Source: Promethearchaeota archaeon
Lineage (GTDB): Archaea; Asgardarchaeota; Lokiarchaeia; Sigynarchaeales; SOKP01
Assembly: GCA_019057975.1 (NCBI GenBank)
Contig: JAHLWJ010000012.1
Location: 1 to 31,026, forward strand
DNA: 31,026 nt
Reading direction: 5' to 3'
Shown: piece by piece, positions 1 to 7,766 of the stretch
Layout: the number at the start of each line of letters is the position of its first letter
Numbering within the stretch: the first letter of the stretch is position 1
Notes under the pieces: model-generated
Seen by the model: the letters and a program-made list of their open reading frames with translations, nothing else
What the model was told of the DNA's origin: nothing
The model's database searches: none
Translations under genes and position numbers: made by a program

Positions 1-189
1 TTTCCCATATTATCACCCATACCCTAGTAATTGCCCATAATTTAAAAATCTTTGTAAAATACCATATCATTTAATTTAAATATGATTTTGATAAAATTCT
101 TATTTCCATCGGTGCTGGTTTATTATTAATATTTATTTAAAAATCCACTACTAACAAGTTAAAAGAAGTAATAGTACACTCACTTGAAT

Positions 190-801
190 TTAATACTTCG
201 ATTCATTTTTAATGACATTTTCAAAAACTTCATAGGGTTGAGCACCGATCACGAATTGGTCACCAATTAAAAATGTCGGTACGCCATTAATCCCGCGTCT
301 TCCTAATTCAAACATGTTTTTCTTTAACCGATTGGCGGGCTCATCGCTTTTTATATAAGCCATTATCTCTTCCTTATTCAATCCAACGGATTCTGCAAGC
401 TCTATTAGTAGAGAAAGATCCCCAATATCCTTCCCTTCTTTCCAATAAGTTTCAAATACTAATTTGTGAAACTTGTCAAACACTCCTTTTGTTCTCGCAA
501 ATTCAGAGACAAATAATGATATATGCGAATTCGGCAACGTTTTGGTATACTTTAACGTAAGACCCTCCTCATCTGCTAACCTTTTTACATTTGCCATAAC
601 CATCTCTAAATAATCTCTAGGGAAAGATAAACCTTCCATCTTAAGTCCTTTCTTAGGGGTTTCAGGGTGGATTTCAAATGGTTCCCACTCTACATCAAGA
701 TTAAATTCCTCTTTAAGCTTCTCTATTCGGTAGAAACCGATGTAACAAAAAGGACAGATATAATCTGAATAAACAATTACTTTCAACTTTTTTTGGCTCA
801 T
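190..801 (-). CDS. DsbA-family (FrnE-like) thiol oxidoreductase
   Basis: This is a 203-residue thioredoxin-fold protein of the DsbA/FrnE group. The redox motif CPFC (C16, C19) follows the first beta strand (VIVYSDYICPFC), a long alpha-helical insert follows, and the cis-proline motif GVPTFLIG lies near residue 173. The family catalyses dithiol-disulfide exchange, or in relatives 2-hydroxychromene-2-carboxylate isomerisation or glutathione-type conjugation. I see no signal peptide, so it probably acts in the cytoplasm. The length is typical of FrnE-like proteins. The ATG start is supported by a GTGA a few bases upstream. It is a monocistronic gene at the window edge, divergent from the beta-helix membrane gene at 1055. 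The family is clear; the substrate is not. Confidence 0.9.
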   Translation of the reverse strand: MSQKKLKVIVYSDYICPFCYIGFYRIEKLKEEFNLDVEWEPFEIHPETPKKGLKMEGLSFPRDYLEMVMANVKRLADEEGLTLKYTKTLPNSHISLFVSEFARTKGVFDKFHKLVFETYWKEGKDIGDLSLLIELAESVGLNKEEIMAYIKSDEPANRLKKNMFELGRRGINGVPTFLIGDQFVIGAQPYEVFENVIKNESKY

Positions 802-1054
802 AATTCACTGTTTAGAAGGGAAGATACGTTTTTATACTTTATTGAATTGAAAAATAGCAGGATCCGCTAAAATAATAGCTAGAAAAACAAATTAAGAAAA
901 ACTTACTTATAAATCTTTATCCACTCATTTCTTTCTTCATAATTACATAAAGATTAAAACATCTAAACATTGATTTTTTTAGAGAAATTTTCTTATTAAA
1001 TATATTAAATATCTCTTAAAAATCATTAAATAATTCGCAATATACTAAGAATCA

Positions 1055-2884
1055 ATGGCAGATACTAAATTACAATCGACTGAAAATGATTCTGAGAAAG
1101 GAATAATTAGAGAAGAAATTAAATATCAATATTTTTGGTATCTCTTTATGCTATTTACGATTTATTTAGGCTCATTGGTCATTCCTGCTATATTATTTAT
1201 GACTTATATGATTCTTTTTTTCTTACCACATTTTTTAGAAACTACAAGTTTTATCGCGCTTTTTACTGAATTTAAACCCGTGATGGCATTAATCTCTATG
1301 CCCTTGGTTCTTATTGGTTGTTATCTAGTCCGCTTATTTTTTGTGGGATTAATTACTCGCGCTTTTTGGAAATCGAGCGAAAAAAAATCTCCTAGTAAAA
1401 GTGGAATAATACCAAGAAATTTTCCGAGTAGAACTTTGAATTTTTATCAGCAGAGGAGCTTTTTGATTAAATATGGAAAGAATTCCTTTACGAAAGGTAT
1501 CTTTCCATGGCTTAATAATTGGTTCTTTACCTTTGTCGGAGCAAGCAAAATCGGAAAAGGTACAACATTCGAAGAATCAATAAGTAATGATAAATTTATT
1601 GAAGTAGGTAAGAACTGCTACATAGGGGTCAGTTCTGCTATAACCAGCCACGCTACTGAGGGAATTTTTGGGAATATTTCTTACTTTAAGGTAAAAGTGG
1701 GAGATAATGTTACAACAGCAGTAATGAATATCGTTGGCCCTGGATCAGAAGTCTACGACAATTCTTTTTTACTTCCCTTAGCTTCAACCCCAAAACATAG
1801 TATACTAAAAGGAAATAATTATTATTGGGGGATTCCATTGAGGAGAATATTTAGAAAAAAGATAATGCAATACTTAGGTTTGACACCTAAAGATTTAGAG
1901 AAAAATGAGAATATTGAAGGATATCGAGATGAAAATTTACTTCAAAGTTTAAAACTTGAGAAACAATCAATAAAATCTGATGAAACCTTTGGAAAAGAGC
2001 AAAGAACCACAGAAATAGATGAAGAAAAAATAGATATTAATAAATTAACGGAGGAAGATTTAGCACTTGATTTCACAACAAGTAGCTCAATTTCAAGGGT
2101 AAATCTAAAGTTTTTAATCATCTATATTCCTATTTTTTGGCTTTCTGGTATGCTAGTAACCATAATGTTTTATACGTTCACTGTTTATGTTCGAGACTGG
2201 TTGGTTATGGCATTTTTTTTACCAACGATGGTCATCCTTATGTGGTTTATTTTTATACTGGCTTGTTTCTTCTTCAGTAAATTATTTTTAATTTTAATCA
2301 AATTAATACATAGACCTAAAGAAGGAATCTTTAAATCCGAAGTTGGAGACACAAATTTCGAGTTTTGGTGTTTACGGACTGAATTAAGGAAGATTATTCT
2401 ATGGCTTATACGTAATTGGCCTATTCCATGGATGGACATATTAGCCTTCAAATTTTTTGGAATAAAAATGTCTCTTTCCAGTTCATTATATGATTCATGG
2501 TGTGATGGTGAGTTTATTAAATTTGGGCATAAGAATCTTATAGGTCAAGGGTCTGTGGTAATGAGCTCAATGGTCGTTGGAAAATATTTAATAATTAAAG
2601 AGGTTATATGCGATGATTTTGCTGTGATAGGAGGATTATCAACAATTGCACCTGGAACAATAATAGGTAAAGATTCTGTTGTTGGTGCTATTAGCACAAC
2701 CACATATAATCAAATTATCGAACCAGGCTGGATCTACTTTGGAATTCCTGTTATCAAGCTAAAAGAAAACAAATATGCCGAGTCGCAAAGAGAAATCCTT
2801 ATGAAAAGAGATGTAGACGAAGAGAAAAAGTATGAAATTGAATATGAAATCAATGTAGATGAGGATAAAAAAGATCTTGCTTAA
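1055..2884 (+). CDS. Membrane protein with two left-handed beta-helix units (Pls/PosA terminal-domain-like)
   Basis: This 609-residue protein reads as two repeats of membrane segments followed by a hexapeptide left-handed beta-helix. Hydrophobic segments lie at about 25-60 and 75-103, and the first helix unit runs from about 150 to 262. A charged linker follows, then hydrophobic segments at about 350-378 and 383-415 and a second helix unit at about 480-575. Unit 1 carries H199 and E202 in SHATEG and a GIPLRR end. This matches the acyltransferase-like terminal region of Pls/PosA-type peptide synthetases as I know it. Unit 2 has no equivalent histidine. The C-terminus is acidic and lysine-rich. 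It is a close paralog of the protein at 3433. The likely role is acyl or aminoacyl transfer at the membrane, which is inference. No clear Shine-Dalgarno site precedes the ATG. Confidence 0.85.
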   Translation: MADTKLQSTENDSEKGIIREEIKYQYFWYLFMLFTIYLGSLVIPAILFMTYMILFFLPHFLETTSFIALFTEFKPVMALISMPLVLIGCYLVRLFFVGLITRAFWKSSEKKSPSKSGIIPRNFPSRTLNFYQQRSFLIKYGKNSFTKGIFPWLNNWFFTFVGASKIGKGTTFEESISNDKFIEVGKNCYIGVSSAITSHATEGIFGNISYFKVKVGDNVTTAVMNIVGPGSEVYDNSFLLPLASTPKHSILKGNNYYWGIPLRRIFRKKIMQYLGLTPKDLEKNENIEGYRDENLLQSLKLEKQSIKSDETFGKEQRTTEIDEEKIDINKLTEEDLALDFTTSSSISRVNLKFLIIYIPIFWLSGMLVTIMFYTFTVYVRDWLVMAFFLPTMVILMWFIFILACFFFSKLFLILIKLIHRPKEGIFKSEVGDTNFEFWCLRTELRKIILWLIRNWPIPWMDILAFKFFGIKMSLSSSLYDSWCDGEFIKFGHKNLIGQGSVVMSSMVVGKYLIIKEVICDDFAVIGGLSTIAPGTIIGKDSVVGAISTTTYNQIIEPGWIYFGIPVIKLKENKYAESQREILMKRDVDEEKKYEIEYEINVDEDKKDLA

Positions 2885-2899
2885 AAAGCCTCTAATTTT

Positions 2900-3295
2900 T
2901 TAATTTATTTTCATATTTAATTGCTTCTTTAAAAAAATCTTTAAATTTTGACAAGCTATTTCAAAATATTGTTTATTTTTGTAGAATAGATTGGTTCTAG
3001 GGCAATCATCATCAAGTAAGCATTTTTTTTTGTTAATATCATAGATTAATGGATAAAATCTACATCCTTGAGGTCGAAATTCATAAATCTTACATTTCTT
3101 TGCAGGGTAATTTAAAAAAACGCAATGATCATCAATATTTTTTAACTGGAATCGCTCATCTTCATTTTTAAAAACAAAATCACCTTCTTCTATATTATCG
3201 ATAGAGTTTTTCTTTATTAATTCGACATCTTCAAAAGAAAGAATCATTTCTGTTTCTAAGCAGCATTTTCCACAGTTTTCACATTTGTTTTTCAT
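2900..3295 (-). CDS. YkgJ/FliB-like CxxCxxCC cysteine-cluster protein
   Basis: This is a 131-residue protein of the CxxCxxCC family (formerly UPF0153, related to the flagellin N-methylase FliB and YkgJ). The N-terminus shows C5, C8, C11 and C12. Downstream come HC, CKIYEFRP and the GCRFYPL motif, then two further cysteines in KKCLLDDDC. The family is thought to bind a metal or an iron-sulfur cluster, and its function is mostly unknown. It lies between two paralogous beta-helix membrane genes, its 3' end only 15 bases from the end of the first. A functional link to them is possible but not shown. It has no transmembrane segment or signal peptide. Family assignment is confident, function open. 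Confidence 0.85.
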   Translation of the reverse strand: MKNKCENCGKCCLETEMILSFEDVELIKKNSIDNIEEGDFVFKNEDERFQLKNIDDHCVFLNYPAKKCKIYEFRPQGCRFYPLIYDINKKKCLLDDDCPRTNLFYKNKQYFEIACQNLKIFLKKQLNMKIN

Positions 3296-3432
3296 AGCAA
3301 ATCTTTATCTATGCTTAAGACTCATAAATTTAAAAGGAAAAAAATATCTATTAAAATATAATAAGGATCAATTGGTTTTTAATGAAATAAAAGTTACAAA
3401 AACGTAAGTAGAATTTAAAATCAAAGCTTTTA

Positions 3433-5325
3433 ATGGTAGAAATGAACAACGAAGACAGTGAAATTGAACCTTCCGATTCCGACGAATCAAATAATGAAAT
3501 CATAAAAGAGGAAATAAGTATTCAATTTCATCTGTATATCATCATTTTTTTTATCATTTACTATATATCATGGGTAATCCCAGGATTTGTTTTTTGGTTA
3601 TACTTTTTCTTTCCCTTTCGAATATACTTTTTAGAAAATCTTGGATTTATATCAATTTTTACTGATTTTCAATCATTGATAATTCTTTTATTTATGCCAC
3701 TAGTTATTATCGGGTGTTATTTAATTCACTTATTTCTAATAGGATTAATCACACGGCTTATATGGAGAATTACGGAAAGAATATCTCCATCGAAATCAGG
3801 CATTATTCCACGAAATATAAGAAGTAGAACCGCAAATTACTACCATATCAGGAGTTTTATGATAAAATACGGGAAAAACACTTTTAATAAGGGTATTTTT
3901 CCTTGGTTATCTAATTGGTTTTTTAATTTTGTTGGATCAAACAAAATTGGAAAAGGTACAACCTTTGAGGAGTCTGTAGGTATGGATAAATTTATAGATA
4001 TAGGTGAAAATTGTTATATAGGTGTAAACACAACTTTAGCGAGCCATTTTGTTGAGGGGATTTTTGGCAATATCTCCTATTTTGAAATTAAAGTTGGTAA
4101 TAATGTAACTTCTGCAGCATTTGCCAATATTGCCCCGGGATGTGAGATTTTTGATGATTCATATCTATTACCTCTAGCTTCTACACCGAAACATAGTATA
4201 CTAAAGGGAGGAAAACACTTTTATTATGGAATGCCTATGAGAAGAATCTTTAGAAAAAAGATTATGAAGTACTTAAATGTTAAGCCAGAGGATCTAGAAA
4301 AGAATGCGAATATTGAAGGGTATAAAGATAAAAAATTGCTAAAACAATTGAAAGAGAAAGATCGTAGATTAGAGAAAAAAGATAAAATTCCTAATAACAC
4401 ACAAATATTGGATGGCCTACAAGAAGAAAAAATAGATATTAATACTCTTACAAGAGAAGATTTAGCGATTGATTTCACAACTAGCTCAGCGATAAGTAGA
4501 GTGAATGTGAAGTTTTTATTAGTCTATATACCAATATTTTGGGTTTCAGGTTTACTTATTACTATCCTATGGTATTGGTATTCCGGGGATATAATAGATG
4601 GAAATTCTATAAGATTTCATTTACCGTTTTTTCTTTTTTTTCCAGCCATCTTATTTGGATTGCTATACATCTTTATAATTGCGTGTATTCTTTTCAGTAA
4701 ACTAATTTTAATATTAGTAAATTTAATTCATAGACCTAAAGAAGGGGTTTTTAAAGCGATTATAGGAGACACAGATTTTGAATTCTGGCAGCTCCGAACT
4801 CAAATAAAGAAGATTTCTTTATGGCTTTTACGGAATTCACCATTTCCATGGGTGGATGTAATAGCTTTTCAGCAACTTGGGGTTGATATGGATTTTTCAA
4901 GTCATTTAGCTGATACATGGTGTGATTCTGAATTCATCAAATTAGGTCGTAAAGTAATGATCGGACAGGGTGCTACCATCATGTCATCTATGGTTGTTGG
5001 AAAATACTTAATAATTAAGGGAGTTTTTTTTGATGACTATGTTATGGTTGGAGGCCAGACATCAATTGCTCCAGGAACTATTATAAAAAGAGAATCTGTA
5101 ATTGGAGCAATTAGTTCGACCACCTATGATCAAGTTTTAAAACCGGGCTGGATTTATTTTGGTATACCTGCTAGAGAATTAAAAGAAAATAAGTACGCTG
5201 AAGAGAGAAGAGATGTACTCATGAAACGTCAAGTGGATGAGTCAAAAAAATTTGAAGTTTCGCATGAAGTAAATATAGATGAAGATAAAAAAGATTTAAT
5301 AAAAACAAAGGAAGAAAAGGAATAA
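3433..5325 (+). CDS. Membrane protein with two left-handed beta-helix units, paralog 2
   Basis: This 630-residue protein is a close paralog of the one at 1055 with the same order of parts. An acidic N-terminus is followed by hydrophobic segments at about 33-65 and 80-108, a first left-handed beta-helix unit, a charged linker, two more hydrophobic segments and a second beta-helix unit. Unit 1 keeps the probable catalytic pair H205 and E208 (ASHFVEG) and ends GMPMRR. Unit 2 lacks the histidine and ends FGIPARE. Shared blocks with the first paralog include RPKEG, WCD.EFI, the IGQG turn and VVGKYLII. The ATG is preceded by an AT-rich 137-base gap. The duplication suggests a heteromeric pair or substrate divergence. 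The likely role is membrane acyl or aminoacyl transfer, by similarity to Pls-type terminal domains. Confidence 0.85.
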   Translation: MVEMNNEDSEIEPSDSDESNNEIIKEEISIQFHLYIIIFFIIYYISWVIPGFVFWLYFFFPFRIYFLENLGFISIFTDFQSLIILLFMPLVIIGCYLIHLFLIGLITRLIWRITERISPSKSGIIPRNIRSRTANYYHIRSFMIKYGKNTFNKGIFPWLSNWFFNFVGSNKIGKGTTFEESVGMDKFIDIGENCYIGVNTTLASHFVEGIFGNISYFEIKVGNNVTSAAFANIAPGCEIFDDSYLLPLASTPKHSILKGGKHFYYGMPMRRIFRKKIMKYLNVKPEDLEKNANIEGYKDKKLLKQLKEKDRRLEKKDKIPNNTQILDGLQEEKIDINTLTREDLAIDFTTSSAISRVNVKFLLVYIPIFWVSGLLITILWYWYSGDIIDGNSIRFHLPFFLFFPAILFGLLYIFIIACILFSKLILILVNLIHRPKEGVFKAIIGDTDFEFWQLRTQIKKISLWLLRNSPFPWVDVIAFQQLGVDMDFSSHLADTWCDSEFIKLGRKVMIGQGATIMSSMVVGKYLIIKGVFFDDYVMVGGQTSIAPGTIIKRESVIGAISSTTYDQVLKPGWIYFGIPARELKENKYAEERRDVLMKRQVDESKKFEVSHEVNIDEDKKDLIKTKEEKE

Positions 5326-5432
5326 AATATCAGTATTTTCAGCGAAGTAAGCTTATTATTAACAAATTAAATATTTAGACAATTTTCGAAAATTTTTTTG
5401 GTTATAGTAGTTTTATATACTTGGTACTTGGA

Positions 5433-6581
5433 ATGAGTGAAAAAGTTGAAGATCGAATTAAGGAGCTTGAGGAACGGTTAGCATCGACTAACCCTAATAA
5501 GAGCACTCAGCGTAGTATAAATTATATTAAAGCCCAATTAGCCAAACTCCGAGAAAGCTTGATTCAAATCGCAAGTTCTAAGAAAGGAGGTGGCGGGGGC
5601 TTTGGGATTAAAAAATCGGGTGATGCTCAAGTAGCTTTTATTGGATTTCCATCCGTTGGGAAATCATCATTGCTTAACCTATTAACTGAAGGTGATACTC
5701 ATTCAAAAGTAGCAGCTTACGATTTTACTACAATAACAGCCATTCCTGGCATGATGGATATTGAGGATGCCAAAATACAGCTGATAGATTTACCAGGTAT
5801 CATATTAGGAGCAGCCACCGGAAAAGGTAAAGGGAAACAAGTCTTAGGTGCTGTACGGTCATCTGAATTGATTCTAATAATTATTTGTTTTCGAGAAGAT
5901 GGAACCATCAATTTTCTAGATTTGAAAAAAATTAGAAATGAACTAAATAATGCGGGTATCCGGTTAAATAGTCGACCATCACGAATTTATATTAAAGAAC
6001 AAACTCGAGGTGGGATTCACTTCACTTCAAAAGGCCCTCAATTAATGGATAAAAATGAGGTTAAAGCTTTATCAAACGAATTGGGTCTACTTAATGCAGG
6101 AGTGTATTTTTCTGAACCAAATACTACACCGGATCAATTAATTGATTTTATAATGGGAAATCGGGTTTATACAAGAGAATTTGTTGTAATTAATAAAGTT
6201 GATTTGATGAGGATTCCTCTCTCACCAGAAGAAATCACGGAATCTATTGGGCACAATCATTGGGTCATGATTTCAGCAAAAAATCAAGAAAATATAAATG
6301 CACTTCGCCATCGTATTTTCCAAGAATTGAATTTAATTCGAGTATATTTAAAGCCTCCTAAAAAGGAAGCAGATATGGATGAACCAATAATTCTTCATAA
6401 AGGTGATAACATGGAAACTCTTTGTCGTAAGATTCATAAAAGATTTGTAAAAGACTTTCGGTTTTCGCTAATATGGGGGAACTCTGCAAGACATCCCGGT
6501 CAAAAAATTGCTAATTTAAACCATATAATTGAAGATGGTGATATAATTTCAATTTATACCAAAATGGGTGCAAATAACTAA
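5433..6581 (+). CDS. DRG-family developmentally regulated GTP-binding protein
   Basis: This 382-residue GTPase of the Obg/DRG superfamily is of the archaeal/eukaryotic DRG type. An N-terminal helical region leads into a glycine-rich stretch near residues 52-58. G1 is GFPSVGKS at 71-78, G3 is DLPG at 119-122, G4 is NKVD at 253-256, and G5 is the SAK near 275. The DRG-specific insert follows G3. A C-terminal TGS domain covers about 300-380 and ends DGDIISIYTK. Eukaryotic DRGs associate with translating ribosomes; the archaeal role is probably ribosome-linked as well. I start at the ATG at 5433 rather than an in-frame TTG 12 bases upstream, because the family begins close to this point. The neighbouring beta-helix genes are probably unrelated in function. 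Confidence 0.95.
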   Translation: MSEKVEDRIKELEERLASTNPNKSTQRSINYIKAQLAKLRESLIQIASSKKGGGGGFGIKKSGDAQVAFIGFPSVGKSSLLNLLTEGDTHSKVAAYDFTTITAIPGMMDIEDAKIQLIDLPGIILGAATGKGKGKQVLGAVRSSELILIIICFREDGTINFLDLKKIRNELNNAGIRLNSRPSRIYIKEQTRGGIHFTSKGPQLMDKNEVKALSNELGLLNAGVYFSEPNTTPDQLIDFIMGNRVYTREFVVINKVDLMRIPLSPEEITESIGHNHWVMISAKNQENINALRHRIFQELNLIRVYLKPPKKEADMDEPIILHKGDNMETLCRKIHKRFVKDFRFSLIWGNSARHPGQKIANLNHIIEDGDIISIYTKMGANN

Positions 6582-6745
6582 CAAAATGAGGACTTCTAAT
6601 TTTAACTATAAGTAGATTTTATAATTTATATAAGATATATCTTTAGTTAATAAGATATATTATTAGTAAATATCTATAGTTATTAAATAATTGAATAATT
6701 GAATAAAAAAGGAGTAAAAAAGAAACAGAAATAAGTAAGTTAAAT

Positions 6746-6760
6746 AGGAGAAGAGTAATG
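6746..6760 (+). promoter_or_regulatory. Strong Shine-Dalgarno (AGGAG) leading to an ATG and a 10-codon frame
   Basis: AGGAG at 6746-6750 lies seven bases before the ATG at 6758. That frame encodes MSVPNTMRVE and then meets TAA at 6788-6790. The same frame stays open afterwards for 16 codons until TAA at 6839. It is the best ribosome-binding site upstream of the half-length beta-helix gene, yet it is out of frame with it. It may be a relic of the original start, a leader peptide, or a sign of sequence error. Confidence 0.5.
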
Positions 6761-6834
6761 TCGGTTCCAAATACAATGCGTGTAGAGTAAGATGCGATTC
6801 GCATTTTCACACAAGGCCATTCACGCCGACGGTA

Positions 6835-7731
6835 TTGGTAAAGAAACGTTATTTGATTTTTTATATTTTTCTTATTTGGATAAGTATAATACCAATACTC
6901 CTGGAATTATGGGTTTATTGGCGACTTTTATGGAATTATGCAAGACCAGTTCATTTTTACACGTTTCTACCACTTTTAGCATTTCTGATGTACATAACTC
7001 TTGTTTTTTCAGCAATTATTTTTGCTAAAATCTTGCTGCTTATTGTTAATGCTATTCACAAGCCTCGAGAAGGGGTTTTCCTAAGAATTCCAGAAGATAG
7101 AGATTACCGATACTGGAGTTTACGGAATACTATAAAAAGGTGGCCAATTTGGCTTGCTCATAGATTCCCTTTCCCTGGATTTTTAGATAATGTCTGTTTT
7201 AAAATGTTTGGAGTAAAAACTAAAATCTCGAATTCCTTATTTGAAGGATGGGTTGATACAGAATTTATAGATTTTGGAAAAGATGTAGTGGTTGGACAAG
7301 GTGCAATCATTCAATCTGCTGTAATTGTAGGCAATTTGTTGATAATACGGAAGACAGTTATTGAAGATGAGGTCAGGATTGGTTCACACGCAATAGTTAT
7401 GCCAGGCACTCAAATTGGGCATAATTGTATTTTAGCAGCTAATTCTGTAACGACGGTTGGACAGGTTTTAGAAAAAAATTATATATATGTGGGTGTTCCT
7501 GCTAAGAAATTCAAACGGAACTTTTTCTTTGAAGATGGATTGGAAGACAAAATTGGTCATGTTGAAGATGTTGAGGCTTTGAGAGAAAAATATGAAAAAA
7601 TTTATGTTAAACGAAAAGATGAGCTTACTCGTAAGGATCGTAAAGAAATTAAAAGAGAAAAGAAAGAAGAAGAAAGGAAAAGGTTTGATCTTGAAGAAAT
7701 TGATGATTTTGATGACGGTTTTAACATATAA
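6835..7731 (+). CDS. Half-length membrane beta-helix protein, paralog 3 (start uncertain)
   Basis: This 298-residue protein aligns only with the second half of the two longer paralogs. It has hydrophobic segments at about 5-30 and 38-65, RPKEG-like KPREG, the W.LR.TIK region, then a left-handed beta-helix unit (VGQGAIIQSAVIVG through VGVPAKKF) and a very charged Lys/Glu tail. The helix unit has no histidine equivalent to the SHxxEG of unit 1. The first usable start in this frame is TTG at 6835, without a clear ribosome-binding site; the frame is open back to 6748. A strong AGGAG plus ATG upstream is out of frame, so the 5' end may be frameshifted. It could be a partner subunit of the long paralogs or a decaying copy. 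Confidence 0.75.
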   Translation: MVKKRYLIFYIFLIWISIIPILLELWVYWRLLWNYARPVHFYTFLPLLAFLMYITLVFSAIIFAKILLLIVNAIHKPREGVFLRIPEDRDYRYWSLRNTIKRWPIWLAHRFPFPGFLDNVCFKMFGVKTKISNSLFEGWVDTEFIDFGKDVVVGQGAIIQSAVIVGNLLIIRKTVIEDEVRIGSHAIVMPGTQIGHNCILAANSVTTVGQVLEKNYIYVGVPAKKFKRNFFFEDGLEDKIGHVEDVEALREKYEKIYVKRKDELTRKDRKEIKREKKEEERKRFDLEEIDDFDDGFNI

Positions 7732-7766
7732 TTATATTTTTATATGGCTTTAAAATAATATTCTCT

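Noticed and set aside
5421..5432. TTG start giving the DRG GTPase four extra residues
   Set aside because: The ATG at 5433 gives the normal family N-terminus, and no ribosome-binding site favours the TTG.
6632..6705. Short AT-rich repeats (TAAGATATAT, AATAATTG) as operators or tandem repeats
   Set aside because: Copies are too short and imperfect to separate from the background of an AT-rich intergenic region.
6760..6830. Possible tRNA-like or structured RNA (GTCGG pairs with CCGAC at the ends)
   Set aside because: There is no T-loop GTTCRA, no anticodon arm in the right place and no consistent cloverleaf. Disrupted coding sequence explains it at least as well.
6792..7028. ATG-started 78-residue frame overlapping the third beta-helix gene
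   Set aside because: It overlaps a frame with clear homology to the paralogs. Its translation has no recognisable pattern.
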